NCBI GenBank assembly: GCA_016784965.1
Contig: JADHTQ010000003.1
Location: 62,001 to 126,000 of the forward strand
Direction of reading: 5' to 3'
Origin: Bacteriovoracaceae bacterium
Lineage (GTDB): Bacteria; Bdellovibrionota; Bacteriovoracia; Bacteriovoracales; Bacteriovoracaceae
DNA: 64,000 nucleotides
Shown: positions 1-9,316 of the stretch, piece by piece
Layout: the number at the start of each line of letters is the position of its first letter
Numbering within the stretch: the stretch's first letter is position 1
Notes under the pieces: generated by a model
What the model was told of the DNA's origin: nothing
The model's database searches: none
Seen by the model: only the letters and a program-made list of their open reading frames with translations
Made by a program: the position numbers and the translations under genes

Positions 1-289
1 GATTAGAGACCTTTACACAGAGTTTGATATAAACATTCCTCTCAATAATAATTTTTCAACTTTGGCCGGATTTTTCCTGGATACTCTTGGCAATACTTTT
101 CCCGAGAGGGGACAGATTATCGTTTGGGAAGGGTTAACCTTTGAGCTAACAAGAGTAGAAAACTCTGAAATCAAAGAGATTCTCATCAAAGAGATCACTC
201 GAGATAGAAGAGAGGACCAAGATGACAAAGATCGCGATAACGAGCGCGATGATCATGAAGAAGACAAAGATGGCAATTTAAACTCTTGA
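1..289 (+). CDS. CorC/HlyC-type transporter-associated domain, C-terminal part (partial)
   Basis: The frame is open from base 2 of the window, so only the C-terminal end of a longer protein is present. The visible part matches the CorC_HlyC domain at the end of CNNM/HlyC-type magnesium and cobalt efflux proteins: a Thr-Leu-Ala-Gly segment, an acidic and aromatic strand (WEGLTFEL) and a closing strand with REN-like spacing. It ends in a very acidic, Asp/Glu/Arg-rich tail of about 30 residues, which is low complexity and probably flexible. The membrane and CBS domains expected upstream are outside the window. The family call is fairly secure; the exact substrate is unknown. Confidence 0.6.
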   Translation, partial: IRDLYTEFDINIPLNNNFSTLAGFFLDTLGNTFPERGQIIVWEGLTFELTRVENSEIKEILIKEITRDRREDQDDKDRDNERDDHEEDKDGNLNS

Positions 290-355
290 TTGACACTAAA
301 GCCGGTAAATGCTGCACATCTATCATTTCATTGTTATTTTTACTATAATAACCAT

Positions 356-1471
356 ATGATCAGCCGTTGTGCGCCAACATATTTTTTATTACTACTAATT
401 ATCTATATTCCTAGCTCTTTTAGTGCGATTACATTTCAAGATGGTATATTTCCAGAGCTGGCTACCTCTGCAAGGGCCCAAGCAATGGGCAATGCTTTTC
501 AGTGTCGCGTTGAGGATGCTTCAGCTGTTTTTTATAATCCTGCAGGGCTTGGAACTGTAAGATTTTCCCATCTTCACTTCACCAATATTCACCTTGAGTC
601 AAATAAAAATTGGTTTGATGCTACCACAAATGGAGGGTTGCTTGGGACCATGGGCAACTTTATGAAAGGATTTAGCCTCGATGGGTCGCGGGAGCTGTTG
701 CTTGAAAACAAAGGGACAATTTCTTATGGTCGCTATCATGCAATTCCCAACTTAACTACCAGATATGCCAGTATTGGCTATTTATATTCTAAGCAAACTA
801 GAACGACCTTAGGTAAAGAAGCAGGGGCACAGTTTGAATATGCAACTAGGCAGGATCATGGACCATATGCTGCTTTAAATCTTTCCATTTTTGGAGGCGT
901 GGTCAAAGCAGGAGCTTCAGTTATTTGGTTAAATAGATCCGAAGCCATTGGGGAAGCCGACCCCAACATTCCCCTTGTTCTAACAGACACCGACTACAAG
1001 TCAGGATCGGCATTTATTGGAACCGCTGGTGCCCGGATAACTTTACCAATTAAATTTCTTCCTACCTTTTCTGGGGTTGTTCATAACGCTCTAAGGGTAC
1101 CATTTGTAGCTCTAAGTGGGAGCGGAGGGGCACCCGATACAATAAAATCCTCCATGGATGCAGGGTTTTCCATTACGCCACAAATTGGAAGAACTACTCG
1201 TGTTCATATTGAGGTCAACTATAAAGATCTTTCACGAGAGTATAGCGACCTTGGAAGCCTTAGAAGAATTCTTTTTGGGGTTGAGTTTGATATGGCAAGA
1301 GTCGTGTTTGTTAGGTTTGGCTATGGTGATGGGTTTCTCTCTGGGGGTATTGGGGTAAAAACTCAAAGTGTCGAGTTCGACCTGACGACGTATGCCGTTG
1401 ATACTACAACTAACGAGTTTAGAGGCCAAGAGGATCGGCATTTTGCTTTCTCGCTTTCTTCTGGCTTTTAG
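356..1471 (+). CDS. Outer-membrane beta-barrel protein, FadL/PorV-like
   Basis: I start at the ATG that gives a clean signal peptide (positively charged start, Leu/Ile run, Ser-Phe-Ser-Ala cleavage site) and reject an upstream in-frame TTG. Just after the signal is the family hallmark: an Ala-Arg-Ala-x-x-Met-Gly run followed by an EDASAVFYNPAGL segment, as in PorV, FadL and UPF0164 barrels. The rest alternates hydrophobic and polar residues and ends in Gly-Phe, a usual terminal strand signal for outer-membrane insertion. It may carry hydrophobic substrates or be structural. Its 3' end overlaps the convergent ComEC-like gene by about 50 bases. Confidence 0.65.
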   Translation: MISRCAPTYFLLLLIIYIPSSFSAITFQDGIFPELATSARAQAMGNAFQCRVEDASAVFYNPAGLGTVRFSHLHFTNIHLESNKNWFDATTNGGLLGTMGNFMKGFSLDGSRELLLENKGTISYGRYHAIPNLTTRYASIGYLYSKQTRTTLGKEAGAQFEYATRQDHGPYAALNLSIFGGVVKAGASVIWLNRSEAIGEADPNIPLVLTDTDYKSGSAFIGTAGARITLPIKFLPTFSGVVHNALRVPFVALSGSGGAPDTIKSSMDAGFSITPQIGRTTRVHIEVNYKDLSREYSDLGSLRRILFGVEFDMARVVFVRFGYGDGFLSGGIGVKTQSVEFDLTTYAVDTTTNEFRGQEDRHFAFSLSSGF

Positions 1472-2744
1472 CAGCACATCTACCTTCATAAAAGTTGTCA
1501 AATATTTTAATTCGACAGGTTTTTCCACTTGCAAGTAGTATTTTGTACCCTCGTCTAGTTCTTTTTTGTTTTAGCAATTTGTCACTTTTTTTAAACTTCC
1601 AAAATCGTTTTGTTTGAGCAACTTTAGAATGTAAAAATGCGCCCCTTGGTAGATTTAAAACGGGACCACTATGTATTAGCAATAGGAACAAAAAGATCGG
1701 GACTTTCCATTTATTTTTTAATTTTAAAGAGAAGATGATAAAAATTAAAACTATTGGTAGAGAGCTATAATAATGACCAAACCGCTCAGTTTGTATAGAG
1801 CAGAAGGATATCAATTTCCAATAGGAAGTAATTAGAATTTCTAAGAAGGTTGTCCCAAAGATGGGAGAGCTCCAAAAAAACATAAAAATTAGCGGAAAAA
1901 TAAGTCCAAAAAGCCCTGTTAGAAAAAAGCCGAATATAAAGCCAGTTGTAGTAAGTGTTCTTAGTTGAAAGTAAGCTATAATGACTTGACCACCAAGTAG
2001 GGCAAACATGAGGTATGACTTTGGTTTATGGGTGGTGCTTAGGATTATTCCTAAAAATAAAAAGCTATACATAAAGCTAAGTGGAGATTGATCATATGTT
2101 CCAAAGAAAAAATCTATGATAAATGTTAAAATAAAGATGGCAAATATTGGTATGCGGTCGCTAACTTTACTCCCATAAAAATTTAACAGGCGCAAAATAG
2201 ACATTCTTTTTATAGAGTAAAACTTGGAGAATAGTAAAAATGGCAGTAGGCAAACAGCTGTTATTACTGCGGCATGTGCCAATTTTGATTTTTTTTTGAT
2301 TAAGTATAAAAACGGAAAGATAAATATGAGAATTGAGGAGAGGTGAATTCCAGATGGCGTAAATAGGTGGTATAGGGCCAAGTTGCGATGTGCTACTTTT
2401 ACTTTTTTGGTAAGCCTAAGCTTATCTCCCGTCACGTAGGACATGAGTAATTCGGCCATTTCCTTACTTTTTAACGAGTTTCTAATTTCAATTCGCTTAC
2501 TTGCAATAAATGGTGAAGTGACACGCTTGTAGTAGTTAAAAGGTGGAGATAGATCGAACTCTTGGATCAAAAAAAGCCCCAAAAGCGCAGTGCAGTAAAT
2601 GAATGTAAGTTTTGATATCATCATAAAAAAAAGTACATGAAAGAGTAAAAAAATAAGCTTTGGGCCTAACATATTGAAAAAAAGAGGGTAGAAAGCAAAC
2701 AGTAGTAAAAAATTGAAAAGGCCAAGATAAAGGATTGATTGCAT
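1419..2744 (-). CDS. ComEC/Rec2-like competence-domain membrane protein
   Basis: About 441 residues with many hydrophobic helices. The recognisable element is the ComEC competence-domain segment LYHLFTPSGIHLS near residues 125-140, equivalent to the usual H-L-x-A-x-S-G-L-H motif. ComEC forms the inner-membrane channel for DNA uptake. This copy lacks both the N-terminal OB-fold region and the C-terminal metallo-beta-lactamase domain of full-length ComEC, so it is a short form or a relative with another role; the C-terminal end is basic. The chosen ATG shares a CATG with the start of the divergent nadC; a GTG two codons upstream is an alternative, and neither has a clear ribosome site. Confidence 0.6.
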   Translation of the reverse strand: MQSILYLGLFNFLLLFAFYPLFFNMLGPKLIFLLFHVLFFMMISKLTFIYCTALLGLFLIQEFDLSPPFNYYKRVTSPFIASKRIEIRNSLKSKEMAELLMSYVTGDKLRLTKKVKVAHRNLALYHLFTPSGIHLSSILIFIFPFLYLIKKKSKLAHAAVITAVCLLPFLLFSKFYSIKRMSILRLLNFYGSKVSDRIPIFAIFILTFIIDFFFGTYDQSPLSFMYSFLFLGIILSTTHKPKSYLMFALLGGQVIIAYFQLRTLTTTGFIFGFFLTGLFGLIFPLIFMFFWSSPIFGTTFLEILITSYWKLISFCSIQTERFGHYYSSLPIVLIFIIFSLKLKNKWKVPIFLFLLLIHSGPVLNLPRGAFLHSKVAQTKRFWKFKKSDKLLKQKRTRRGYKILLASGKTCRIKIFDNFYEGRCAAKSQKKARKQNADPLGL

Positions 2745-3600
2745 GGACACTACATTTTGGGGACGAAGTTTACAAAAGGATTTAGAACATTACTTTTTAG
2801 AAGATGATCTTTCTAGAAATTTTTATTATATCGCAAAGCTCCCAACTGATCAGGTAGTTTGTTCTTTAAAGTTCAAATCAGATCTATTAATTGCTGGCTT
2901 GCCCTACTTTGCTCAATGTTTTAAGTACTTGGGGGCAGACAAATTGGATTTAGCACATTTTATGAAGTTTGAATCAAGGACAGTTACAAAAGAATCAAAA
3001 TTTGCAATTAACTTTGAGTTACCTTTTAATATTGCAGTTACAGGTGAGCGAATTGCCCTTAATTTACTGCAAAGGGCCTCAAGTATTGCCACTTTTACAA
3101 ATCAGTTTGTGGAAAAAGCAAAAAAATATAATATTGCCATTTTAGATACTAGAAAAACCACACCAGGTTTGCGGGCCTTGGAAAAATATGCAGTTCAAAT
3201 CGGAGGCGGGCATAATCATCGCTTAGGTCAAACAGATGTCTGGATGGTAAAAGATAACCATAAAAACTACTTTGGTGGACTTACAGGTGCAGTGGATTTT
3301 TTTAGATCTATGCATGGCTTTTATACACCCATCGAAGTAGAAATTCATAACTTGGATGAGCTGAAACAGGCACTTGACCTAAAAGTAACCCATGTAATGT
3401 TAGACAATTTTACCCCTGATGAAATTGCTAAGGCCATAAACATAAAGCCTGACTTTATGAGCTATGAAGTATCAGGTGGAATAACAATTGATAACATAGA
3501 TCAATATCTCGTTTCGGGGATTGATGCAATTAGTATCGGAGCATTGACCTATGCAGCTCCAAGTGTAGATGTGTCATTAAAATATAAAAAGGATCGATAG
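2743..3600 (+). CDS. nadC: Quinolinate phosphoribosyltransferase (decarboxylating)
   Basis: Makes nicotinate mononucleotide from quinolinate and PRPP in de novo NAD synthesis. The 285 residues fit the family. The core signature is present: LDTRKTTPGLR around residues 134-145, followed by the GGGHNHRLG substrate-binding loop, and late barrel strands with EVSGGI and SIGALT, which bind phosphate in this fold. An AAAGGA ribosome site precedes the ATG. The stop codon is followed immediately by the nadB start, so the two genes form a NAD operon. nadA is not in this window. Confidence 0.93.
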   Translation: MDTTFWGRSLQKDLEHYFLEDDLSRNFYYIAKLPTDQVVCSLKFKSDLLIAGLPYFAQCFKYLGADKLDLAHFMKFESRTVTKESKFAINFELPFNIAVTGERIALNLLQRASSIATFTNQFVEKAKKYNIAILDTRKTTPGLRALEKYAVQIGGGHNHRLGQTDVWMVKDNHKNYFGGLTGAVDFFRSMHGFYTPIEVEIHNLDELKQALDLKVTHVMLDNFTPDEIAKAINIKPDFMSYEVSGGITIDNIDQYLVSGIDAISIGALTYAAPSVDVSLKYKKDR

Positions 3601-5172
3601 ATGACGACTTATAGCTTTGACGTTTTGGTTATAGGGTGCGGAATTTCAGGACTTAGTAGTGCCATCAAACTAGCAGAATCCGGCATTAAAGTGGGGGTAA
3701 TATCAAGAAGTGATACTCCTGAAATTACTAATACCTATTATGCCCAAGGAGGAATTGTATATTGTGGCTTAGATAGCAATAAAGAACTGTTGGAAGAAGA
3801 CATTTTAAAGGCATCATCAAAAACTTCAAATAAACTGGCAACACAGGTGTTAACAAGTCGCTCAGGGGATATATTAAAAGAGATTTTAATCGATAAGGCC
3901 AAGACTCCTTTTTCAAAAGATAGCGGTGGTAATTTAAAATATACAAAAGAAGCAGCTCACTCCAAAGCAAGAATTATTTACAAAGGTGATTACACTGGTA
4001 AGGCAATTGAGATAGCGTTACTAAATTATCTAAGAGATCAAAAACGTTTTCCCAATGTGTCCTTTTTAACCTCACACACTGCTATTGATCTCTTAACACC
4101 CGGGCACCATGGTGTTTCAATACAGCAACGTTACGAAGAAAATCGCATTTTGGGTGCTTATGTATTAAATCAATTGACTTGTGAGGTTGTAAAAGTGTTG
4201 GCCAAAGTAACCATCTTGGCCACTGGGGGCGTTGCTGCGCTTTATCTCCATCATTCCAACGCAGAAGGATCAAGAGGTGATGGTCATGCAATGGCAAAAA
4301 GAGCTGGGGCCCAACTTATTAACATGGAGTTTATTCAATTTCATCCAACCACTTTTTTTGATCAGTCGTCTCATCGTCGTTTTTTAATAAGTGAAGCAGT
4401 TAGAGGGGAAGGAGGCATTCTTACTAATAGTGATGGGGAAGCCTTTATGCAAAAGTATCACCCGGACAAAGAGCTTGCTCCCCGCGATGTGGTCTCCAGG
4501 GCCATCGTAGAAGAAACGATTCAAACAGAGCATGGGTGTGTCTACTTGGATATTTCTCATAAAGACAGCAATTGGATTCAAGAAAGATTTCCGACAATTT
4601 ATGAACATTGTTTAGAGCATGGAATTGACATAACCAAGGGACCGATTCCTGTTGTTCCCTCAGCTCATTATACTTGTGGGGGAATCAAGACGGACCTTCT
4701 GGGTAAAACCAACTTAAGGTATTTATATGCTGTGGGAGAAGTCGCCTGTACAGGACTTCATGGTGCCAATCGTTTGGCATCGACGGCCCTTTTAGAAGGG
4801 GTAACATGGGGATATATTGCAGCAGAAGACATAATGACATATGTGTCTGAGATGGAACATTACAATCCACAAGACGTTAAAGATTGGACCGCAAAGGCAA
4901 GTGGAGAGTGTGATCAGGCACTCATTCGTCAAGATTGGTTAACTCTAAAACAAACGATGTGGAATTATGTAGGACTGACCAGAACGCCTGAAAGGCTATC
5001 AAGAGGGTATGCCATGTTTCGAGAACTATATGATCAAATCCAAAAATTCTATCGAAATGTTTCATTAAACGATGAATTGATTGGTCTTAGAAACTCTGTA
5101 GAAACTGGTTATTTAGTTATCAATGCCTCTAGAAAAGATCAAGATTTAAGTGGACGCTTCTATAGAAACTAA
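3601..5172 (+). CDS. nadB: L-aspartate oxidase
   Basis: Oxidises L-aspartate to iminoaspartate, the first step of de novo NAD synthesis. The FAD-binding GxGxxG is at residues 12-17 (GCGISG). Further flavoprotein signatures of the succinate dehydrogenase/aspartate oxidase family are the QGGI segment, [18 protein letters not shown], the HYTCGGI stretch and the [16 protein letters not shown] segment near the C-terminal third. At 523 residues it is close to the usual length. It begins on the base after the nadC stop, implying translational coupling, and dnaN follows after 16 bases. Confidence 0.93.
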   Translation: MTTYSFDVLVIGCGISGLSSAIKLAESGIKVGVISRSDTPEITNTYYAQGGIVYCGLDSNKELLEEDILKASSKTSNKLATQVLTSRSGDILKEILIDKAKTPFSKDSGGNLKYTKEAAHSKARIIYKGDYTGKAIEIALLNYLRDQKRFPNVSFLTSHTAIDLLTPGHHGVSIQQRYEENRILGAYVLNQLTCEVVKVLAKVTILATGGVAALYLHHSNAEGSRGDGHAMAKRAGAQLINMEFIQFHPTTFFDQSSHRRFLISEAVRGEGGILTNSDGEAFMQKYHPDKELAPRDVVSRAIVEETIQTEHGCVYLDISHKDSNWIQERFPTIYEHCLEHGIDITKGPIPVVPSAHYTCGGIKTDLLGKTNLRYLYAVGEVACTGLHGANRLASTALLEGVTWGYIAAEDIMTYVSEMEHYNPQDVKDWTAKASGECDQALIRQDWLTLKQTMWNYVGLTRTPERLSRGYAMFRELYDQIQKFYRNVSLNDELIGLRNSVETGYLVINASRKDQDLSGRFYRN

Positions 5173-5188
5173 GGTGAGGAATTGGCCT

Positions 5189-6313
5189 ATGAAACTATCT
5201 GTTAATGTAGCAAACTTAAGGCAGGGCCTTGCTAACGTGATCAGTGTTATAGATAAAAAAAATACTAATCCGATATTTAGTAGTGTTCTAATTAGCTTCT
5301 CTCCAACAGATGGACTCACTCTTTTTGCTACAGACTTAGAGGTGTTTGCAAAAACATATATTGCACAGGATTGTGATCAAGCATGTGAATTTTGTGTCAG
5401 TGCTAAAAATCTTTATGATATCCTTAGTCAGCTGCCGGGTGAAATAGCTGATTTTGAATTTGATCAAGATCAAAACTTACTAAAGATAGGGCAAAGAAAA
5501 ATCAACTGTTCTATGATCGTTTTTGCCACAACCACTTATCCACAAGTTTCTTTTGACAATATCGGAGTTGATTTTTGCTTGCAGGCCGTTGACATCAAAC
5601 GTCTTATTGAAACTACTTCATATGCTATTTCTGATGATGAGATAAGAGTCTTTTTAAATGGCATCTTTTTGCATGTGGAAAATGAGCTGCTTAAGGTAGT
5701 TGCTACCAATGGCTACCAATTGTCATTAATTGAATTTCCCAACATGAAAATTGAAAATACTTATTTGCATGAAGGGATCATTATTCCCAAAAAAGGAGTA
5801 TTGGAGCTAAAAAAATTGGCCGAAAAATATGAAAGGCATAAACTACAATTTTTTGTCGACCAAGCCTACCTTTATGCGTACATTCCTTCTGAGTTTTATT
5901 TAAAAATTAGACTGATTTCAAGAGAGTTCATAGAATACAAGTCACTAATTAGAAGAAAAAGTGTGTTTCAATTTCAAGTGTCAAGAACTGATATAATAAG
6001 CGCAATAAAAAGAGTAAAACTTTTTTCCAATGAACAGACCAATGCAATAAAACTACAATTAACTAACAATTCTCTAAGGATTGTTTCCAGTGACTCTTTC
6101 TATGGAAATGCCAACGAGGAAGTTGAAATAACTTATACTGGAAAAGACTTAAGTGTTGGCTTTAATGCGGGGCTTCTCCTTGAAACACTTTCTAATATTG
6201 ATGCAGAAATGATTTCCTTTGAGTTTGATAATCAATTTTTACCATTTATGATTAAAACACAACAAATCCCCAATTTTGTGGCCCTTGTAAGTCCCATGAG
6301 AGTTCAAGTGTAA
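5189..6313 (+). CDS. dnaN: DNA polymerase III beta subunit (sliding clamp)
   Basis: The 374-residue protein has the beta-clamp plan of three repeated domains; the first begins MKLSVN and carries the NPIFSSVLI segment seen in clamps, and the ATNGYQLSL region marks the end of the second domain, like the TDGHRLA of other clamps. It holds DNA polymerase III on the template. The ATG is preceded by an AGGTGAGGA ribosome site; an upstream in-frame TTG would lie inside nadB and is rejected. dnaN usually sits beside dnaA, but here it follows nadC-nadB and no dnaA is present, so it could be a relocated gene or a second copy. Confidence 0.88.
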   Translation: MKLSVNVANLRQGLANVISVIDKKNTNPIFSSVLISFSPTDGLTLFATDLEVFAKTYIAQDCDQACEFCVSAKNLYDILSQLPGEIADFEFDQDQNLLKIGQRKINCSMIVFATTTYPQVSFDNIGVDFCLQAVDIKRLIETTSYAISDDEIRVFLNGIFLHVENELLKVVATNGYQLSLIEFPNMKIENTYLHEGIIIPKKGVLELKKLAEKYERHKLQFFVDQAYLYAYIPSEFYLKIRLISREFIEYKSLIRRKSVFQFQVSRTDIISAIKRVKLFSNEQTNAIKLQLTNNSLRIVSSDSFYGNANEEVEITYTGKDLSVGFNAGLLLETLSNIDAEMISFEFDNQFLPFMIKTQQIPNFVALVSPMRVQV

Positions 6314-6332
6314 CGAAACAGAAACGGTTACC

Positions 6333-6353
6333 GTTGCTGTTGCTGTTGCCGTT
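6333..6353. repeat. Short GTTGCT repeat inside an imperfect hairpin
   Basis: Downstream of dnaN there are two copies of GTTGCT, then GTTGCC and GTT. They are flanked by GAAACGG and CCGTTTTC, which can pair with one bulge to give a stem with a long loop. There is no clear U tract, so this may be a weak terminator or simply a local repeat. Confidence 0.35.
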
Positions 6354-6414
6354 TTCAGTTTGGGCTAGACTGAAGTTTCACTTAATAAAATGATCTTTTT
6401 TCCGATAATAAGGA

Positions 6415-7167
6415 GTGGGAGAGCATAAAACAAGACCATTTTGGACCATTATTATCACTGTTTTTTTTAGTGGATCTATAACCATTTGGCCTAATCTCAT
6501 AGAGGATATTTCGAGTTTTAATAGACAGCTTGCCTCCTTGGATGAAACACCGGTTAAATATTGTATCTCTCAAAGCAAAAAGACCAGTGTTGTTAAGGTG
6601 GATAGAGATTACAAATATCAGTGTAGCAGGGGACTTGTAACCTATGAAAGTATGCAAGCACGCTACAAACTTAAAAAAGTCGATGAGTTGATAAAGATCA
6701 TGATGTCAATTGAGCTTGATTACACTCATCCATCTATCTTAGATTCGATCACTTTGGCCAAAGAGAAAATTCAAAGAGCTTACTCTTGTGCCCAAAACTT
6801 TTTTAGAGAACATGATCTGCTGTTAGAGTTAAAACTTTATCATTACTCCAAAGGTCGGCCCAAGTGTGTAGGCTGTGATTGGACAATGAAAATATATAAA
6901 TATTTAAAAAGAGCTGATAAACAAAAGCTATCTTTGCAGGACCCATCAGGTACATTGGACGATGAACAGTTTTGTGCGCTTTTTATACATGAGCTAGGGC
7001 ATTTCATGGGCCTTGCCGATCAGTATGATGACTCTTCTATTTGTCCAGGCAGACTACCTTCAGCTAACAGCTCTTTTATGGGTAATTTTCGCCACTATAC
7101 GTTTCGAGAACTTTTTATTGATGAGATGGATGTTTTGAAAATCATAGGTCCTCTATGCGAAGAGTAA
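6415..7167 (+). CDS. Secreted or membrane-anchored zinc metalloprotease, family not recognised
   Basis: The zinc site is clear: HELGHFMGLADQYDD near residue 192, an HExxHxxGxxD pattern typical of metzincin-like proteases, with a later Met (SSFMG) that could form the Met-turn. The N-terminal end has one hydrophobic segment (TIIITVFFSG and following), a signal or anchor. Several Cys, including a CVGC pair, suggest disulfides outside the cytoplasm. The start is uncertain: the GTG used overlaps the AAGGAG ribosome-site sequence, and no better in-frame start is near. It overlaps the next gene by 13 bases, so the two are probably made together. Substrate unknown. Confidence 0.55.
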   Translation: MGEHKTRPFWTIIITVFFSGSITIWPNLIEDISSFNRQLASLDETPVKYCISQSKKTSVVKVDRDYKYQCSRGLVTYESMQARYKLKKVDELIKIMMSIELDYTHPSILDSITLAKEKIQRAYSCAQNFFREHDLLLELKLYHYSKGRPKCVGCDWTMKIYKYLKRADKQKLSLQDPSGTLDDEQFCALFIHELGHFMGLADQYDDSSICPGRLPSANSSFMGNFRHYTFRELFIDEMDVLKIIGPLCEE

Positions 7168-9209
7168 TTGTTATTATTTTTTTTTCTCTTCTATCTCAAA
7201 CTGCTACAGGCCAGTCATCATCAACCAAGACCCAAGCATTAACACTCTCAAAAAAGATTCAGTTGGAAATGCACAGACACTCAAGGGCAATTACAATTTA
7301 CAATCAGCAATTACTTCAGACAAAAAGTAAGCTAGATAAATTTAAAAGAAAGAGACTCTATCAATTCATGAAACCAAAGTCTGCAGCATCAAAGCTTATG
7401 AATGAAGTGGATGAGCTTTTAAAGTCACCTGCAATCCAAGGTAGTAATGAATTTGATTTGCTTTTGGCCCTAAAAAACAAAATGGAAAAATTTGATAAAA
7501 TGTCTAAAGCTCTACATCACTGTACATACCAGTGGAAAATTAAAGATGGTGATACTCGCAAGATATTGGCCGCAACTGGAGCTTCACTATTATCAGGTGC
7601 CAGTACGGTGAATCCTTGCTTGGTACAATTTTCAAAGTGGCATCAGCTTGATCAACTAGCTGAATCTGTTGGTGACATAGAGACTTTTAATAATGCTTTA
7701 AGCTTTAAAGAGAAGATGTTTTCAAAGGCAAAAAAAGATTATGACACGTTAATGAAGCTCGAGCGTATAAATGACAATGCCTTATCTGCAAGTGTAGATC
7801 ATCAGTTTAAGCTGAGATGGTTAGACCAACTTACCTGGGGAAAAAATGGAGATGGTACAGATCGCTTTAGAAATTGTAACAAAGAGGCAGAAGATTTACC
7901 CCCTGATTTGAGACAGAAAATTAGGCTAAATTGCAGCTTTTTAGAGACAGTGGCAAAAAGTGAGTTGGGTAAATTGATTCCAAAAACAGATGCAGACTCC
8001 TATGCAAGTAGCGTACATCGTACAACAACTTTTGTAAGAGAATTGTTAAGTGAGACCATGAAGAACGTAAGGCAAGGCAGAGGGCCCAAAACTTCCTCAA
8101 AAGAGCGCTTGAAGGCCTATCAAGTGGCACAAACTTGCTTACAAAAACTAGGTAGTAGTTCACCATTTGTGAGCCAAATTTTTTTAAGTAATACAAAAAT
8201 AGGGGAATATTTAAAAGAAGCCAATGATAGTGGAAATTATGTTCACTTTTATCGATTACTTTCAAAATCAGGGCGTGCAATAGCACAATTTAGTCATGAA
8301 AAAAATTTTGTCGAGCAATTTCACTCTGAGATGGCACTAAAGTTTGCGATGAGAAAGGCCCATCAAACTCATCGCAAAAAGCAACTTGAACTTCTAGAGA
8401 AATTTAAAAAGAAGTTTAAAAAACACCGCAAAAGATCACAACGTTTACAGCAAAAAAGAGAGCGATTTAAACATGCAATAAAGACCTTATCAACAAATAT
8501 GCCCTCAGAAATGGTATTTCATCATGCTCACTTTGCTCATTCACAAGTTGAAAGCATGAAAGAGCAAATAGCCGATACTCTTTTTGATAATCCTATCACC
8601 TTCGGTATGGCCGCTCTAGAAAATGACTTAGCACAAGATCAAGCAACATTATGTCAAATTTTAGAAGGTGGAGCGATGAAAACAGTTGACTACGAAGCCT
8701 ATCAAAGAAATTTGGCATTAGTCGCCATGGGGGCTTTTATGATTGGAGGAGGAGTTGGCTTTGTATCAAATCCAGGTGTGTTTATAACCTCTATGAGTAA
8801 GGTGCTAAATATCGCTGGAATGGCAACTACTGTTGGGGCGAGTATCAATAATGCGAACTATTACACACAACTATCTCCCGTAGTAGATAACGCTAACTTT
8901 AATCTCATTGATCCCATTATTCACTCTTTGTCAAAGCGTTCAATACAGTATATTGATCCCGAAAAGGCCAACAGGGAAGAGGATTTAAGGTGGAGCAAGA
9001 ACATGGTATCTGTAATGGTAATTGCTGGAATTGCCGCAAAGAGTGTGCAACTTAGTCAGCAACTACCAGTAACAGTGGTAGGACCCACAAAACAGGTCTA
9101 TAAAAAAATGGGGCTCAGTGAAGTTGCTGTAGCAAAGGCGCCAATAAGTGATTTGAGTAGTTTTGCCCGGCAACTGCAACAGTGTGGATCAATACCTCTG
9201 ACCAAATAG
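7155..9209 (+). CDS. Large secreted helical protein of unknown function
   Basis: A 684-residue protein with a clear signal peptide (basic start, VIVIIFFSLL core, Ala-Thr-Gly-Gln cleavage region). Most of it looks alpha-helical; residues 395-440 form a strongly basic, Lys/Arg-rich coiled-coil-like stretch. Near residues 515-560 are two hydrophobic Gly-rich segments that could insert in a membrane, followed by a polar end. Scattered Cys fit an extracytoplasmic location. I recognise no family. Its start lies within the metalloprotease gene, so the pair is translationally coupled; a protease with its substrate or partner is one possible reading. Confidence 0.6.
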   Translation: MRRVIVIIFFSLLSQTATGQSSSTKTQALTLSKKIQLEMHRHSRAITIYNQQLLQTKSKLDKFKRKRLYQFMKPKSAASKLMNEVDELLKSPAIQGSNEFDLLLALKNKMEKFDKMSKALHHCTYQWKIKDGDTRKILAATGASLLSGASTVNPCLVQFSKWHQLDQLAESVGDIETFNNALSFKEKMFSKAKKDYDTLMKLERINDNALSASVDHQFKLRWLDQLTWGKNGDGTDRFRNCNKEAEDLPPDLRQKIRLNCSFLETVAKSELGKLIPKTDADSYASSVHRTTTFVRELLSETMKNVRQGRGPKTSSKERLKAYQVAQTCLQKLGSSSPFVSQIFLSNTKIGEYLKEANDSGNYVHFYRLLSKSGRAIAQFSHEKNFVEQFHSEMALKFAMRKAHQTHRKKQLELLEKFKKKFKKHRKRSQRLQQKRERFKHAIKTLSTNMPSEMVFHHAHFAHSQVESMKEQIADTLFDNPITFGMAALENDLAQDQATLCQILEGGAMKTVDYEAYQRNLALVAMGAFMIGGGVGFVSNPGVFITSMSKVLNIAGMATTVGASINNANYYTQLSPVVDNANFNLIDPIIHSLSKRSIQYIDPEKANREEDLRWSKNMVSVMVIAGIAAKSVQLSQQLPVTVVGPTKQVYKKMGLSEVAVAKAPISDLSSFARQLQQCGSIPLTK

Positions 9210-9218
9210 CTAATCGGG

Positions 9219-9241
9219 CCACTATTCCACAAGGAATATGG
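9219..9241. terminator. Hairpin after the helical secreted protein
   Basis: TATTCC and GGAATA pair perfectly around an ACAA loop, and CCA/TGG extend the stem past a single bulged C. No U tract follows, so it may act as a processing or weak termination structure between this operon and ftsK. Confidence 0.4.
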
Positions 9242-9316
9242 CGGCAGGCTTTGTACGACTCTTAAGCCCTTAGTTTAGCGTAGCAATTTACTGTTCATTG
9301 AGATAGAATAGCAGAT

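Noticed and set aside
1158-1534. Short frames on both strands at the end of the FadL-like gene
   Set aside because: They overlap two better-supported genes and have no ribosome sites or domains.
6333-6353. CRISPR-like repeats after dnaN
   Set aside because: Units are six bases long with no spacers; it is a short simple repeat in a hairpin.
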